A stretch of DNA of 27,512 nucleotides from Limiplasma sp964416065 (GTDB taxonomy: Bacteria > Bacillota > Clostridia > Christensenellales > Aristaeellaceae), in NCBI GenBank assembly GCA_964416065.1, contig CAYQCL010000029.1, positions 1-27,512 on the forward strand, read 5' to 3'. The position numbers and the translations under genes were made by a program. How positions within the stretch are numbered: the first letter of the stretch is position 1; each line of letters starts with the position of its first letter. The notes beneath the pieces were generated by a model, which made no database searches, was not told where the DNA came from, and saw nothing but the letters and a program-made list of their open reading frames with translations. This document shows, one piece after another, positions 14,421 through 23,986 of the stretch.

Positions 14421-16544
14421 CTACTCTTCGGTTCCTTCCTGAATCTCGACCGTCGTCTTGTAACGGCAGGTCTCGTTGGCACAAAGATGCACGACCGTGC
14501 CGCGCTTGCCAGGCTTTTGAACCATATAGCTTCCGCATTTGGGGCATCGTTCCACGATCGGCATTTCCCAGCTCACAAAATCGCAGTCCGGATATTTTTC
14601 ACAGCCGTAAAATTTGCGATTTTTTTTGCTGGTCTTCTCCATCAGCCGCGCTCCGCATTTGGGACAAGGCGCGTCAATATAATGCAGGATCGGCTTTGCG
14701 TTGCGGCATTCCGGAAAATTCGGACAAGCCAGGAATTTTCCGAAGCGTCCCATTTTGTAAACCATCATGGCCCCGCATTTTTCGCATTGAACGTCGCTGA
14801 CCTCATCCTTGACCTCGATTTTTTCAATCTGATTCTCCGCGACCTCGAGCATATTTTCAAACGGCGGATAGAAATCGCGCAGAATCTGGTGCCAGTCCGT
14901 CGCACCCTCTTCAACGGTATCCAGCTTATCCTCCAAGGAAGCGGTGAACTCCGTATCCACAATAGGGCCGAAGTATTCGGTCATCATGTTGGTCACCATC
15001 CGTCCCAATTCTGTTGGAAATAGGCGTTTCTTTTCGCGCGAAACATATCCACGGGAAATGATGGTTGTGATGGTCGGCGCATAGGTGCTCGGACGACCGA
15101 TTCCTTTTTCCTCAAGGGTTTTGACAAGGCTCGCTTCGGTATAGCGCGCGGGCGGCTGGGTAAAATGCTGATCCGCCTCCACGCTCGTAAAGGAGACAGG
15201 CGCTTTATCGCTCAGAACAGGAAGGATACTTTCCGGCATCTCCTGCTCATCGTCCGTGCTTTCAACATATACGGATCGATACCCCGCAAACGCCATATGC
15301 TCGCCATAATAGCGCATAACGATATTCTTCGCCGAAATATCCGCGCTCATCGTCTGGAAGACGGCGGGCTTCATCTGGCTAGCTAAAAAGCGCGTATAAA
15401 TCAGACGATAAAGCTGATATTGCTCTCTGGTCAGGAAGGGCTTAACCAATTCCGGCGTCTGCTCGACATTTGTCGGACGGATAGCCTCATGGGCGTCCTG
15501 CGCGTTTTTTCGTCCCTTGTATTGGTTTGGAACGTCGGGGCAGTATTCTCCGCCGTATTGCGCGCAAATGAAGCCTCTGGCGGCTTCAATGGCCTCGGAG
15601 GAGACGCGCACGCTGTCGGTACGAATATAGGTCACCAGACCGATCGTTCCGGATTTCCCAAGATCAATGCCCTCATAAAGCTGCTGGACAACCTGCATAG
15701 TCTTTGAAGTGGAGAAATTCAGCTTTCGGCTGGCTTCCTGCTGAAGGCTAGATGTCGTAAAGGGAGGCTGAGCTCGTTTGAGCTTCTCCCCCAGCTTTGT
15801 GGATTGGATCGAAAAACGAGCCTTCAGGATGCGTTCCTTGGCCTTCACCGCTTCCTCTTCGTTGGAGATAACCGCCTTCTCACCGTCCAGCACCACCAGC
15901 TTGGCTGTGTAGGTCATTTTTCTTTTTTTCTGATTCTGCGCCTCAAACGATCCCGTAACGCTCCAGAATTCTTCCGGAATGAAAGCGTCTATCTCTTGCT
16001 CCCGTTCCACCACCATCTTTGTCGCTACGCTTTGAACACGGCCCGCAGAAAGGCCCTTCTTGACCTTTGCCCACAGAAGCGGGCTAATCTTGTATCCAAC
16101 AAGACGATCCAACGCCCGACGCGCCTGCTGCGCGTCCACGCGATCCATATCAATCGGACGTGGATGCTCCAAGGCGTCCTTGACCGCCTTCTTGGTGATT
16201 TCGTGAAATTCGATCCGGCAGGGGGTTTGAGGGTCAATATCCAGCGTGTTGGCCAAGTGCCAGGAAATCGCTTCGCCTTCGCGGTCAGGGTCGGTTGCGA
16301 GATAAACGCGGCTCGCGCCTTTGGCCTCTTTTTTGATACGCGCCAGAATTTTGCCACGACCCCGAATAGTGATGTACTTCATATCAAAGTCGTGTTCCGC
16401 GTCCACGCCCAACTGAGACTTTGGCAAATCGAGAACGTGTCCTTGCGACGCTTCCACTTTATAGCCTCGTCCCAGAAATTTCTCAATCGTTTTTGCTTTT
16501 GCGGGCGACTCAACAATAACGAGTTTATGTGCTGTGGTTGGCAT
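14421..16544 (-). CDS. topA: DNA topoisomerase I
   Basis: TopA relaxes negatively supercoiled DNA by cutting one strand. The 707-residue chain has the TOPRIM domain with Glu12 (VESPAKAKTI) and the acidic triad of TDPDREGE (84-91), the core domains, and the active-site Tyr306 in LVTYIRTDS. Three four-cysteine zinc ribbons close the protein: CEKCG...CPNFPEC, CPKCG...CEKYPDC and CPKCG...CANETC. I start at ATG 16544, giving MPTTAHKLVIVESPAK, because AGGAGG lies 7 bases upstream. The open frame extends to 16604, but those 20 extra residues overlap dprA and lack a ribosome site. The gene follows dprA by 13 bases, and its ribosome site overlaps the dprA stop codon. Confidence 0.98.
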   Translation of the reverse strand: MPTTAHKLVIVESPAKAKTIEKFLGRGYKVEASQGHVLDLPKSQLGVDAEHDFDMKYITIRGRGKILARIKKEAKGASRVYLATDPDREGEAISWHLANTLDIDPQTPCRIEFHEITKKAVKDALEHPRPIDMDRVDAQQARRALDRLVGYKISPLLWAKVKKGLSAGRVQSVATKMVVEREQEIDAFIPEEFWSVTGSFEAQNQKKRKMTYTAKLVVLDGEKAVISNEEEAVKAKERILKARFSIQSTKLGEKLKRAQPPFTTSSLQQEASRKLNFSTSKTMQVVQQLYEGIDLGKSGTIGLVTYIRTDSVRVSSEAIEAARGFICAQYGGEYCPDVPNQYKGRKNAQDAHEAIRPTNVEQTPELVKPFLTREQYQLYRLIYTRFLASQMKPAVFQTMSADISAKNIVMRYYGEHMAFAGYRSVYVESTDDEQEMPESILPVLSDKAPVSFTSVEADQHFTQPPARYTEASLVKTLEEKGIGRPSTYAPTITTIISRGYVSREKKRLFPTELGRMVTNMMTEYFGPIVDTEFTASLEDKLDTVEEGATDWHQILRDFYPPFENMLEVAENQIEKIEVKDEVSDVQCEKCGAMMVYKMGRFGKFLACPNFPECRNAKPILHYIDAPCPKCGARLMEKTSKKNRKFYGCEKYPDCDFVSWEMPIVERCPKCGSYMVQKPGKRGTVVHLCANETCRYKTTVEIQEGTEE

Positions 16545-16557
16545 TAAGGATCCTCCT

Positions 16558-17661
16558 CTATTGATTCGCCGAAATGGGCAGGCTGAAACGATTACCCGCT
16601 TCACGGCGCACCCTACCCAGTATTACCAAAAATCCCAGGTCGGTAATCAGGGCGTCGTTATCTATCTTCAGTCGCTCAGAAAGCTCCTGAAGGCCCATCG
16701 GTTCAATTTGCAGCTGCTCAATGATGGCTTCCTGCTGCGGGGTAAGCGGCTCAGAATCCGCCTCGTCCGTTTTTGGCGAATCAGCAGCCTTGGCTAAGCC
16801 CAGATCATCCAACACATCCTGAGCGCTTGTAACGATTCGCGCGCCCTCACGCAAGATGGTATGAGGCCCTTCGCTGCCCAAGCTGCCAACGTATCCGGGA
16901 ACGGCAAAGACCTCTCGTCCCTGGGCCAGCGCCGCGGTGACCGTGTGCATTCCCCCGCTGCGTACCCTTCCCTCCACGAAGATCACTCCCAGGCTCAATC
17001 CGGAGATGATCCGGTTTCGATAGGGAAAATGAAAACCGTGGGGCTCCGCGTCTAACGGATATTCGCTAAGAACCAGGCCGATTCCTCCTGCGATTTGACG
17101 AAGCATCGGCGTATGCTCCGACGGATAAGGCACATTGATCCCGCTTCCAAGGATACCAACTGTGCGTCCTCCGGCCTCCAGCGCTCCCATATGGGCGTGA
17201 GCGTCAATGCCACGCGCTAATCCGCTCACAATACAAACGCCCGCTTCCGCGAGGCCATGGGCCAACGCCTGAGACATCGATTTCCCATAGCTGCTCGCGT
17301 TTCGTGTCCCTATAATCGCGACCATGGGATGCTGAAGGCAGTCCAGCTTTCCCGCATAGTATAGCAGATAGGGCGGCTCCTGAATCGCCTTGAGCTGCTC
17401 GGGATAAGCCTCATCCGACTGGAATAGCAGATGGACATTTTTCTTCTTATGTGTCGCGATCAGGTTGTCCATCGCATCGTTGGAATGGAGCTGTTCAAGC
17501 CGCTTTTGAATCGCGGCCTGGAAGCACGGTCCCTTCTCTTTTCCAAAGGCGTCCCAAATCTCTTCCGGGGATCCGTATTGCGTCAGTAACTCCTGAAGCT
17601 TTACGACGGGTACCTCGGCAGAAGAGAGCCAAAGCAGGCATTTTTGTTCCTGTGTCAACAT
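16558..17661 (-). CDS. dprA: DprA, DNA-processing protein (RecA loader)
   Basis: DprA protects incoming single-stranded DNA and loads RecA on it during natural transformation; many non-competent species also keep it. This 367-residue chain has an N-terminal helix-hairpin region (1-75), the Rossmann-like core with VAIIGTRNASSYG (114-126), SGLARGIDAHAH (146-157), GSGINVPYPSEH (172-183) and FPYRNRIISG (212-221), and a C-terminal winged-helix domain (305-360). I start at ATG 17661, 7 bases after GGAGGT. A TTG at 17676 is in frame but lies inside yifB and has no site of its own. It is 5 bases after yifB and 13 before topA. Its neighbour YifB is ComM-like, and ComM also acts in transformation. Confidence 0.96.
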   Translation of the reverse strand: MLTQEQKCLLWLSSAEVPVVKLQELLTQYGSPEEIWDAFGKEKGPCFQAAIQKRLEQLHSNDAMDNLIATHKKKNVHLLFQSDEAYPEQLKAIQEPPYLLYYAGKLDCLQHPMVAIIGTRNASSYGKSMSQALAHGLAEAGVCIVSGLARGIDAHAHMGALEAGGRTVGILGSGINVPYPSEHTPMLRQIAGGIGLVLSEYPLDAEPHGFHFPYRNRIISGLSLGVIFVEGRVRSGGMHTVTAALAQGREVFAVPGYVGSLGSEGPHTILREGARIVTSAQDVLDDLGLAKAADSPKTDEADSEPLTPQQEAIIEQLQIEPMGLQELSERLKIDNDALITDLGFLVILGRVRREAGNRFSLPISANQ

Positions 17662-17666
17662 CGCTG

Positions 17667-19199
17667 TTACCTCCAAAACTGACCGTCAATATTGCGAAAC
17701 TGGATCGCCTGTGCCACGTCAGAAGCATCGATCTCCTTATGATGGGCTAGATCGGCGATGGTACGGGCAACCTTTTGAATCCGGCTATAGGTTCGCATTG
17801 AAATATGAAAGCGTTCAACGGCCTGATGAAGAAGCTGCGCGGCAACGGGCGTCATGGTGCAAAACCGCTCAATCCCGTGCTGGTCAAGCTGGGCGTTGCA
17901 ATAGATCCCCATCCCCTCATAGCGCTTCTGCTGCAAGCTTCTGGCGTCCATGACGCGTCCGCGCACCGAGGCGCTGCTTTCCTGCTCCGAAGAGAGCGCA
18001 AGTTCTTCAACGCCGACCGCGTCCATTTCCACCTGGAGATCAATTCTGTCGAGCAGCGGCCCGCTGATCCGGTTCAGATATCGTCTGATCTCATTAGGCA
18101 TACACCGGCACTCCTTTTTTCGGCTGCCCATATTGCCGCAGGGACAGGGATTCATGCTCGCGATAAGCATACAATGGCTCTGAAAGCGGCTCTGACCGCT
18201 AACTCTCGTCACGTTGACAAATCCGTCCTCCAATGGCTGACGCAGCGCTTCAAGCGTCGCGCGCTCAAACTCGGGAAGCTCGTCAAGAAACAGAACGCCG
18301 TTATGGGCAAGCGAGACCTCGCCGGGTTTGATCTTGCCCCCTCCTCCAATCATCGCGGGCATGGAGGTACTGTGATGGGGCGCTCTAAAGGGTCTGACTG
18401 TCATCAATCCCATATCCTCAGTAAGCTCGCCGGCCGCCGAGTGAATCAAAGTCGTTTCCAGCGCCTCTTCATAACTGAGCGGCGGCAAAATTCCGGGAAG
18501 GCATCGCGCCAGCATTGTTTTTCCACTGCCTGGAATGCCAATCATCAGGAGATTATGCCCGCCCGCGGCGGCAATCTCCAGTGCCTTGCGTGCAATCGTC
18601 TGCCCCTTGACATACTTCATGTCATATGGAGAGAGCTCTTGGGAAAGAAGCTGTACATAAGGGCGATGCGGATGCACCCCCAGAAGCCTTTCGCCCGACA
18701 AATGGCGGCACACATCCGCAAGCGAATCAGCAGGATAGATGTGAAGCCCGTCTATACATTCACATTCGCGCGCGTTTTGCCTGGGAAGAATAAGGTTCTC
18801 AATACCTTGCTCGACGGCCGTTATCGCCATTCCCAACGCGCAGCGCACAGGCATCAGTTTTCCCTGCAGCGAAAGCTCACCCAACAGCATTGTCCGCTCC
18901 AACCCCTGAAAGCGCTCCGGTTGTTTAGCGGCCAGCAGGGCGATTGCGATCGCCAGTTCAAGCGCGGTTCCCTCCTTGCGCACATCGGCGGGCGCGAGAT
19001 TGACGGTGACCTTTCCCAGAGGAAAATCGTAGCCGCTTACCGCGATGGCCGCGCGTACGCGATCGCGGCTTTCTTTGACCGCCGCGCTCGGCAGACCCAC
19101 GATCTCAAAGCCAATCATCCCGTTGGAAATGAAGGCCTCAACCTCGATCGGAAAGCCATGGACGCCCTCCAAGCCGCACGCCAGGGTTCGGGCCAGCAT
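17667..19199 (-). CDS. comM: YifB/ComM family Mg-chelatase-like AAA+ ATPase
   Basis: In Vibrio, ComM is a hexameric helicase that extends branch migration during natural transformation; most homologues are known as YifB. This 510-residue chain has the N-terminal S5/Lon-like domain (1-160: GLPSAAVKESRDRVRAA, VNLAPADVRKEG), then the AAA+ core with Walker A GIPGSGKT (221-228) and Walker B VLFLDELPEF (302-311). The C-terminal helical domain ends near 505. A four-cysteine cluster, CPCG...CRC (352-366), may bind zinc, as in relatives. The ATG has AAGGTG 5 bases upstream. The gene follows the glycosyltransferase gene by 23 bases. Placing it beside dprA suggests a shared role in processing foreign DNA, but no other competence genes are in view. 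Confidence 0.95.
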   Translation of the reverse strand: MLARTLACGLEGVHGFPIEVEAFISNGMIGFEIVGLPSAAVKESRDRVRAAIAVSGYDFPLGKVTVNLAPADVRKEGTALELAIAIALLAAKQPERFQGLERTMLLGELSLQGKLMPVRCALGMAITAVEQGIENLILPRQNARECECIDGLHIYPADSLADVCRHLSGERLLGVHPHRPYVQLLSQELSPYDMKYVKGQTIARKALEIAAAGGHNLLMIGIPGSGKTMLARCLPGILPPLSYEEALETTLIHSAAGELTEDMGLMTVRPFRAPHHSTSMPAMIGGGGKIKPGEVSLAHNGVLFLDELPEFERATLEALRQPLEDGFVNVTRVSGQSRFQSHCMLIASMNPCPCGNMGSRKKECRCMPNEIRRYLNRISGPLLDRIDLQVEMDAVGVEELALSSEQESSASVRGRVMDARSLQQKRYEGMGIYCNAQLDQHGIERFCTMTPVAAQLLHQAVERFHISMRTYSRIQKVARTIADLAHHKEIDASDVAQAIQFRNIDGQFWR

Positions 19200-19222
19200 T
19201 GGCGCACCTTCTTTCGTAGATC

Positions 19223-22200
19223 CTAGTAGTAGAGCGTAGTGAAATACTTCCTCAGCGCACTAAGCCAGTCGATGCTGGTAAGCCAGCCGGAGGCATATGG
19301 GAAGAAAACGGCAAAGAAGACAGCCGCGCCTACAAGATAACCAATGATCACGCTCAGGCGCATTCTCTTAAAGCGCGCCGGGATTCTGTCGATCAGCCAT
19401 GCCGTCGCAAGAATAATGAAGGGGACGCTCGCGAAATAGTGATAGATGTACATGCTGCGCGGAACCAGCACCCACGGCAGGTACTGCGCGAGGAAGCCGA
19501 TAACGATCACCGCAAGCGACAAATCTCCATCTCCCTCGCGCAGTGAGACCCTATCGCGCAGTCGGACATATTTCAGCACGAACGCGACGATTACCGCCGC
19601 CATCGCGACAGCACCAATGTAAAATACCCATGGATTTCCCATGCACATAATCGTAGACGCATAGCCTGCCGGTTCAAATTTATCCTGCGCAAACCACATA
19701 GGCTTTAGGATGAACGGCCATTGCCACCATGGCGACTGAAAGGGATGATCCATACCAAGGCCGGGCGTGCTGTGATAATCGAAGATGCGCTTTTGTTCCA
19801 AAATCAACTCTTTGAAAAATTCCAAAAGGCTCATAGATCCTCTCGACGCGAAGACAGGAATATAGCACAAGCAGTAAATCAGCGCCGGAATCACAAAGAA
19901 AAACAGTACACAGAAGGCGCAGGTGAGCAGAATGCGCTTAAGCGTCAGCTTCTGCGCGATACGGATACATACCACATCTTCCAGCTTCTCCTCCTCCAAG
20001 GCAAATCCGCACGCAACATTGCTCGCTCGAAACTGACGATAGATCGTGATGAAAAACAGCACGGCTAAGCCAACGGCCGAGTACATCCCAATCCATTTGC
20101 TCGCGATGCTGAGACCCATGAAAATTCCGCTAAGGCAAAGCGGAATCAGTGTCTTTAAATAGGCGCGGTCGCAGACGCGAAGACGTTTGGGATCACTCGT
20201 GACAAGAACATTCGTCTGCATATAGCGCACCATGCACAAATAGCTAAGGATGATAAAGAACACGGGAAAGGAATCAATCGTTGCGATACGCGTCTGCGTA
20301 TAGTGCATCAGATCAAGTGCAAAGGCAAGCATGGAAACGGTCGCGACGCTGCGTTTATGTGTCAGCTGAAGCGCCAACAGATATAATGCTGGTAACATCA
20401 ATACGCCGATAAACGCACCCGCGAAGCGCCAGCCGAAGGGCGTCATGCCAAAGACCGCGATGCTTAAAGACATCAGTAGCTTTCCAAGCGGAGGATGCGT
20501 CCACTCATAGACCGTTTCGCCGTGCAGAAGCTCATATCCTGTCCGAGCGTGATAAATCTCGTCAAAATAGGTGCCTGTGTACCAGCCCGGCTCGCCTACG
20601 CAGGTATCGCGTTCGTCGATCAGGTTTTCTGCGGGATAGGAGACATCTGTGCCGGTATGCGAAACCACCGTCATTGGTAAATTTTCGCCATTGGCGTCTC
20701 GAGTCACGATTTCTCTGAGATTCAATCCCGCACGACGAGCGTTCAGCCGTAAATACCGACCCGTGAACCAATGGATCGTATCAGGCGATTCAGAGGAATA
20801 GGTTGTTTCACCTCCGACGGTCTCTGCCTCAACCGCATATACCCAGCGATAGCATAGCCCCTCGCGCATCTGACAGGGATAGTCGTCTGACCAGTCGTTA
20901 CCGTCCTCGCTGACGGATACGGAAAAGTCGTTATAGCTGACGCCGGCATAGTATAGGACGCTGAAGGTCTGGCTTTCTCCCAAATCAAATACAATCTGTT
21001 CCTCCGAAGAGGTCGAAACCCATACCGTCTGAGGCGCAACGGTGCTTCCGAGATTCGTAAAGGCAAGGGCCGCATAAGCAACCGCCGTCACGCCCATAAC
21101 CGCGTAATCGCGAACGGTCAAATGAAGCTTTGCATCGCCGGGCGAGAAAAGCATATGGACATAGCTGGGGGGAATAGCGGTTTTTTCATCCATGGGTGCG
21201 CATTGTGTCTCATGAAGCCCCGTAAGCGCGATCCATCCGGCATAGCCGCATAAGAGCAGATTGCTGAGGCAAAGCACCACATTCAGCGGCAGCGTGTCAG
21301 GATTCAAATGTCCCTGCGCCGAACCGAAAAGGATAGAATTTTCAAGCACGATTGCCGTATTGAGAAACGTTGTCAGCGAGAGGCCTACGCAAAGAGCGAG
21401 CACACGCCGATCTCTTGTAAACGCATATGCAAGTGTGAGAAGAAGAAGAGCCGGAAAAAGATAACGCTCATGAATTTTAACGCCCAGCACATAGACCCCA
21501 ATCAACGCAAGCGCCATATAAAACGGTAGACTTTCCGCCCGTTTTTCATAAAGCATGCACACAATCGCATACAGGAAAACAAAGACCATCATGGCATAGC
21601 CATAAGTACCGTATGATATGGACAGGAAGGCGAAAACCACCTGGACAGCCGCCATTAGCAGGCAAAGTATTGAAAGAACGGCTCCACGCTTATGCCAGTC
21701 GAGCTTTTTCTCTCGGCAAATAAGAAGAAAGGCAACCGCCGCGAAGAGAAACGCCATGATGAGGGGAAGCTGCCACGGAACGGCACTTTCAAGCGGTGTC
21801 CAGTTTGCGCCCGCAAGATAATATAGGTTGGCTGTATTAAGCGTGGCGTATGAGTAAGAGGCGAGTGTCGCCGAATAAAGGCTGATGAGTCCGGCAATCG
21901 GATTTTCCTGCTCCACCGAAAATGGAATGACAATCGCCGCCGCAGCCAAAAGACCTATACCAACGCCAATCAGCGCGGAATAACATTCCCTTTTTCTGCT
22001 TGCCTGATCATGCTTTCCAAAAAGGCACATCAACAACCATATACCGCCGATGGGCGCAAAAAGAAGCGCCTGCGGTTTGATCAAAACTGATATCAAAAAC
22101 AGAGGAATCGCAAAGTGCCACTTGCGCTTAACAGCGGCAATCGCCGTCAGAAGCATCAGAAGCGCAAGCACGCTATCCGCCTGCCCCCATGCCGCGCCAT

Positions 22201-23344
22201 TGACAAGCACAGCAGGATTCAACGCGTATAGCGCCGCTAAAAAGGTGGCTCCAATGCTGGAAAGGCGCTTTTGAGAAACGGCAAACAGGAGAATCGCACC
22301 GATCATGTCGCAGAGGATCGGAACGCTCTTGATGACAAGGAGGGAAAGGCCCGAATAGCCAGCGATCCCACTCGATTCTATCAGCTTAAGCAGCAGGCCG
22401 CAGGGCCACAGGAGCAGCATATATCCGGGCGGATAATCGCAGAAATAAGCATCAGGATTATAGAATCCCTCGGGATAGAAGCCCGCGGCACCCTTTTCGG
22501 CCATGCGGAGACTCCATGCGGAAAAGCAGTTGATATCCACAGAATAACCGCTGATATTCATGGCCAAAACAATTCGCACAGCCAAGGCCGCGACCATCAA
22601 ACCTGCGAAGATAGAAACGGAGTCACCCTTCTTCTCAAGCATCGGGCGCAGAAACAGATAGAGCAGCAGGAACAAAAGCGCACAGCCGACCAGAAGCACA
22701 GTTTGCTTTTCGGCCTCAACCGGCTCAGCCTCCTGCGCGGTGCTAAGCGACTCATCGCTTTGGAAATCATACCAGACAGAAGCGATCACTCCTGTAGGCA
22801 GGGAATCAACCTTTTCAAAGGCAATATCGTCAAAATACGCCTTTCCGACGCTCTCTGCCCCATAGCCGCCAACGCGGACGCCAAAGGTTACCTCCGTCTG
22901 CGTCTCTCCGGTTTCGCCATACCATTCCAGATAGAGCCAACCATCATCCGTGTCAAAAATACAGTCAGAATAGGCGTAAAGGCCCTCGATGCCAAAATTG
23001 GCGCCATTTCCGAAGTCCTCCATGTCTTCAACGAGGACATAACCGCTGATCCGATACATGGAAGAGGGCTCGACCTCGACAGAGCAGACTAAACGGGCAT
23101 CATTGCTGTCCATATTCTCAATAGCGGCGCTATATGTGCCACTATGCGCCTTTTCATCCGTTACGCCGATTTGCGAGTAACCGTTCTGTGACCAATACGC
23201 GGTCGGATACCATTCGAGCGGCTCGCCATTTTCATCCAAAAGCTCAAACCCACCATTAGAAAGCAGGTTAGTGCTCGCGGACGCATAGCAGGGAACCATC
23301 AGAATCGTCAGGATAAGGCACAGCAGGACGCAGGCTCGTCTCAT
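19223..23344 (-). CDS. Giant tandem GT-C glycosyltransferase, PMT-type C-terminal module
   Basis: This 1373-residue membrane protein appears to hold two lipid-linked-sugar transferases. A signal peptide (1-24) leads into an outer beta-sandwich domain like a carbohydrate-binding module (25-180). Module one (about 215-710) is a multi-helix GT-C enzyme with VDINCFSAW (Asp270), a DYPPGY loop (303-308), NGAAWGQADSV (382-392) and KIHERYLFP (623-631). A membrane helix (745-765) and a discoidin-like outer domain (775-890) follow. Module two (about 905-1373) is protein-mannosyltransferase-like: GTYFDEIYHARTGYELLHG with Asp928-Glu929, EWTHPPLGK (947-955), TRIATIDSF (1018-1026) and HPFQSPWWQWP (1200-1210). 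Such enzymes act outside the membrane on polyprenyl-phosphate sugars. Sugar and acceptor are unknown. The ATG overlaps the rnhB stop by 4 bases. Confidence 0.87.
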   Translation of the reverse strand: MRRACVLLCLILTILMVPCYASASTNLLSNGGFELLDENGEPLEWYPTAYWSQNGYSQIGVTDEKAHSGTYSAAIENMDSNDARLVCSVEVEPSSMYRISGYVLVEDMEDFGNGANFGIEGLYAYSDCIFDTDDGWLYLEWYGETGETQTEVTFGVRVGGYGAESVGKAYFDDIAFEKVDSLPTGVIASVWYDFQSDESLSTAQEAEPVEAEKQTVLLVGCALLFLLLYLFLRPMLEKKGDSVSIFAGLMVAALAVRIVLAMNISGYSVDINCFSAWSLRMAEKGAAGFYPEGFYNPDAYFCDYPPGYMLLLWPCGLLLKLIESSGIAGYSGLSLLVIKSVPILCDMIGAILLFAVSQKRLSSIGATFLAALYALNPAVLVNGAAWGQADSVLALLMLLTAIAAVKRKWHFAIPLFLISVLIKPQALLFAPIGGIWLLMCLFGKHDQASRKRECYSALIGVGIGLLAAAAIVIPFSVEQENPIAGLISLYSATLASYSYATLNTANLYYLAGANWTPLESAVPWQLPLIMAFLFAAVAFLLICREKKLDWHKRGAVLSILCLLMAAVQVVFAFLSISYGTYGYAMMVFVFLYAIVCMLYEKRAESLPFYMALALIGVYVLGVKIHERYLFPALLLLTLAYAFTRDRRVLALCVGLSLTTFLNTAIVLENSILFGSAQGHLNPDTLPLNVVLCLSNLLLCGYAGWIALTGLHETQCAPMDEKTAIPPSYVHMLFSPGDAKLHLTVRDYAVMGVTAVAYAALAFTNLGSTVAPQTVWVSTSSEEQIVFDLGESQTFSVLYYAGVSYNDFSVSVSEDGNDWSDDYPCQMREGLCYRWVYAVEAETVGGETTYSSESPDTIHWFTGRYLRLNARRAGLNLREIVTRDANGENLPMTVVSHTGTDVSYPAENLIDERDTCVGEPGWYTGTYFDEIYHARTGYELLHGETVYEWTHPPLGKLLMSLSIAVFGMTPFGWRFAGAFIGVLMLPALYLLALQLTHKRSVATVSMLAFALDLMHYTQTRIATIDSFPVFFIILSYLCMVRYMQTNVLVTSDPKRLRVCDRAYLKTLIPLCLSGIFMGLSIASKWIGMYSAVGLAVLFFITIYRQFRASNVACGFALEEEKLEDVVCIRIAQKLTLKRILLTCAFCVLFFFVIPALIYCLCYIPVFASRGSMSLLEFFKELILEQKRIFDYHSTPGLGMDHPFQSPWWQWPFILKPMWFAQDKFEPAGYASTIMCMGNPWVFYIGAVAMAAVIVAFVLKYVRLRDRVSLREGDGDLSLAVIVIGFLAQYLPWVLVPRSMYIYHYFASVPFIILATAWLIDRIPARFKRMRLSVIIGYLVGAAVFFAVFFPYASGWLTSIDWLSALRKYFTTLYY

Positions 23345-23982
23345 TCCGCCTTGGCCTCCTCAATCAAATTACGGATGAAGCTTCTCCGGTGCTCCGGCGT
23401 CGGACCAAAAGTCTTTAACGCAGCAATGTGCTCCGCTGTGCCGTAGCCCATATTATGGTCAAAGCCATATTGCGGCCATTTTTCGGCATAGGATTTCATC
23501 TGCCGGTCGCGCGTTACCTTTGCGACGATGCTGGCCGCCGCGACATGATAGCTGGTGGAGTCCGCACGAATCACAGAAAGAATAGGGAACGGCAGATATA
23601 AATCCCGCACGGCGTCGACAATGCACAGGGTCGCGGGCGCCTTTTCCGCAGCGCGTTCCATCGCCAGCTTCGTGGCGTTTAGAATATTCATCGAATCAAT
23701 CTCCGCCGGACTGGCCTCGCCCACACCAACGTATATTGCCGATTCCATGATATGTTCATACATTTCCTCGCGCCTCACCGCGCTGAGCTTTTTGCTGTCG
23801 TCAATCCATTCATATATGGGATCAGCAGGCATGATGACGCATGCCGCGACTACATTTCCAACCAGCGGCCCCCGTCCCGCCTCGTCCATTCCGGCGAGAG
23901 TGACACCAAAGCCCGCATGCTTCTGATCATAAGCGACCATTTCGCGAAGATGCGCAAGCCGCTTTTCAGAAGGTTTTGGCAT
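23341..23982 (-). CDS. rnhB: Ribonuclease HII
   Basis: RNase HII removes single ribonucleotides and RNA from RNA:DNA hybrids, helping repair and Okazaki maturation. The 213-residue chain has the four catalytic acids: Asp33 and Glu34 in GMDEAGRGPLVG, Asp123 in CIVDAVRDL and Asp141 in RADSTSYHVAAASIVAK. The segment DSKKLSAVRREE (62-73) and the ending GPTPEHRRSFIRN are typical. I start at ATG 23982, with GGGAG 9 bases upstream. The frame extends to 24057, but those 25 extra residues, rich in Arg and Pro, overlap the end of rbgA and do not look like an RNase HII head. Only 4 bases separate its start from the rbgA stop. Its end overlaps the glycosyltransferase start (ATGA). Confidence 0.97.
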   Translation of the reverse strand: MPKPSEKRLAHLREMVAYDQKHAGFGVTLAGMDEAGRGPLVGNVVAACVIMPADPIYEWIDDSKKLSAVRREEMYEHIMESAIYVGVGEASPAEIDSMNILNATKLAMERAAEKAPATLCIVDAVRDLYLPFPILSVIRADSTSYHVAAASIVAKVTRDRQMKSYAEKWPQYGFDHNMGYGTAEHIAALKTFGPTPEHRRSFIRNLIEEAKAE

Positions 23983-23986
23983 TCTT

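Noticed and set aside
16545..16604. Longer start for topA
   Set aside because: Adds 20 residues overlapping dprA, with no ribosome site; the inner ATG has an excellent one and gives the standard N-terminus.
17805..19226. 473-codon plus-strand open frame opposite yifB
   Set aside because: Antisense to a conserved AAA+ gene; the translation is basic and low in conserved motifs.
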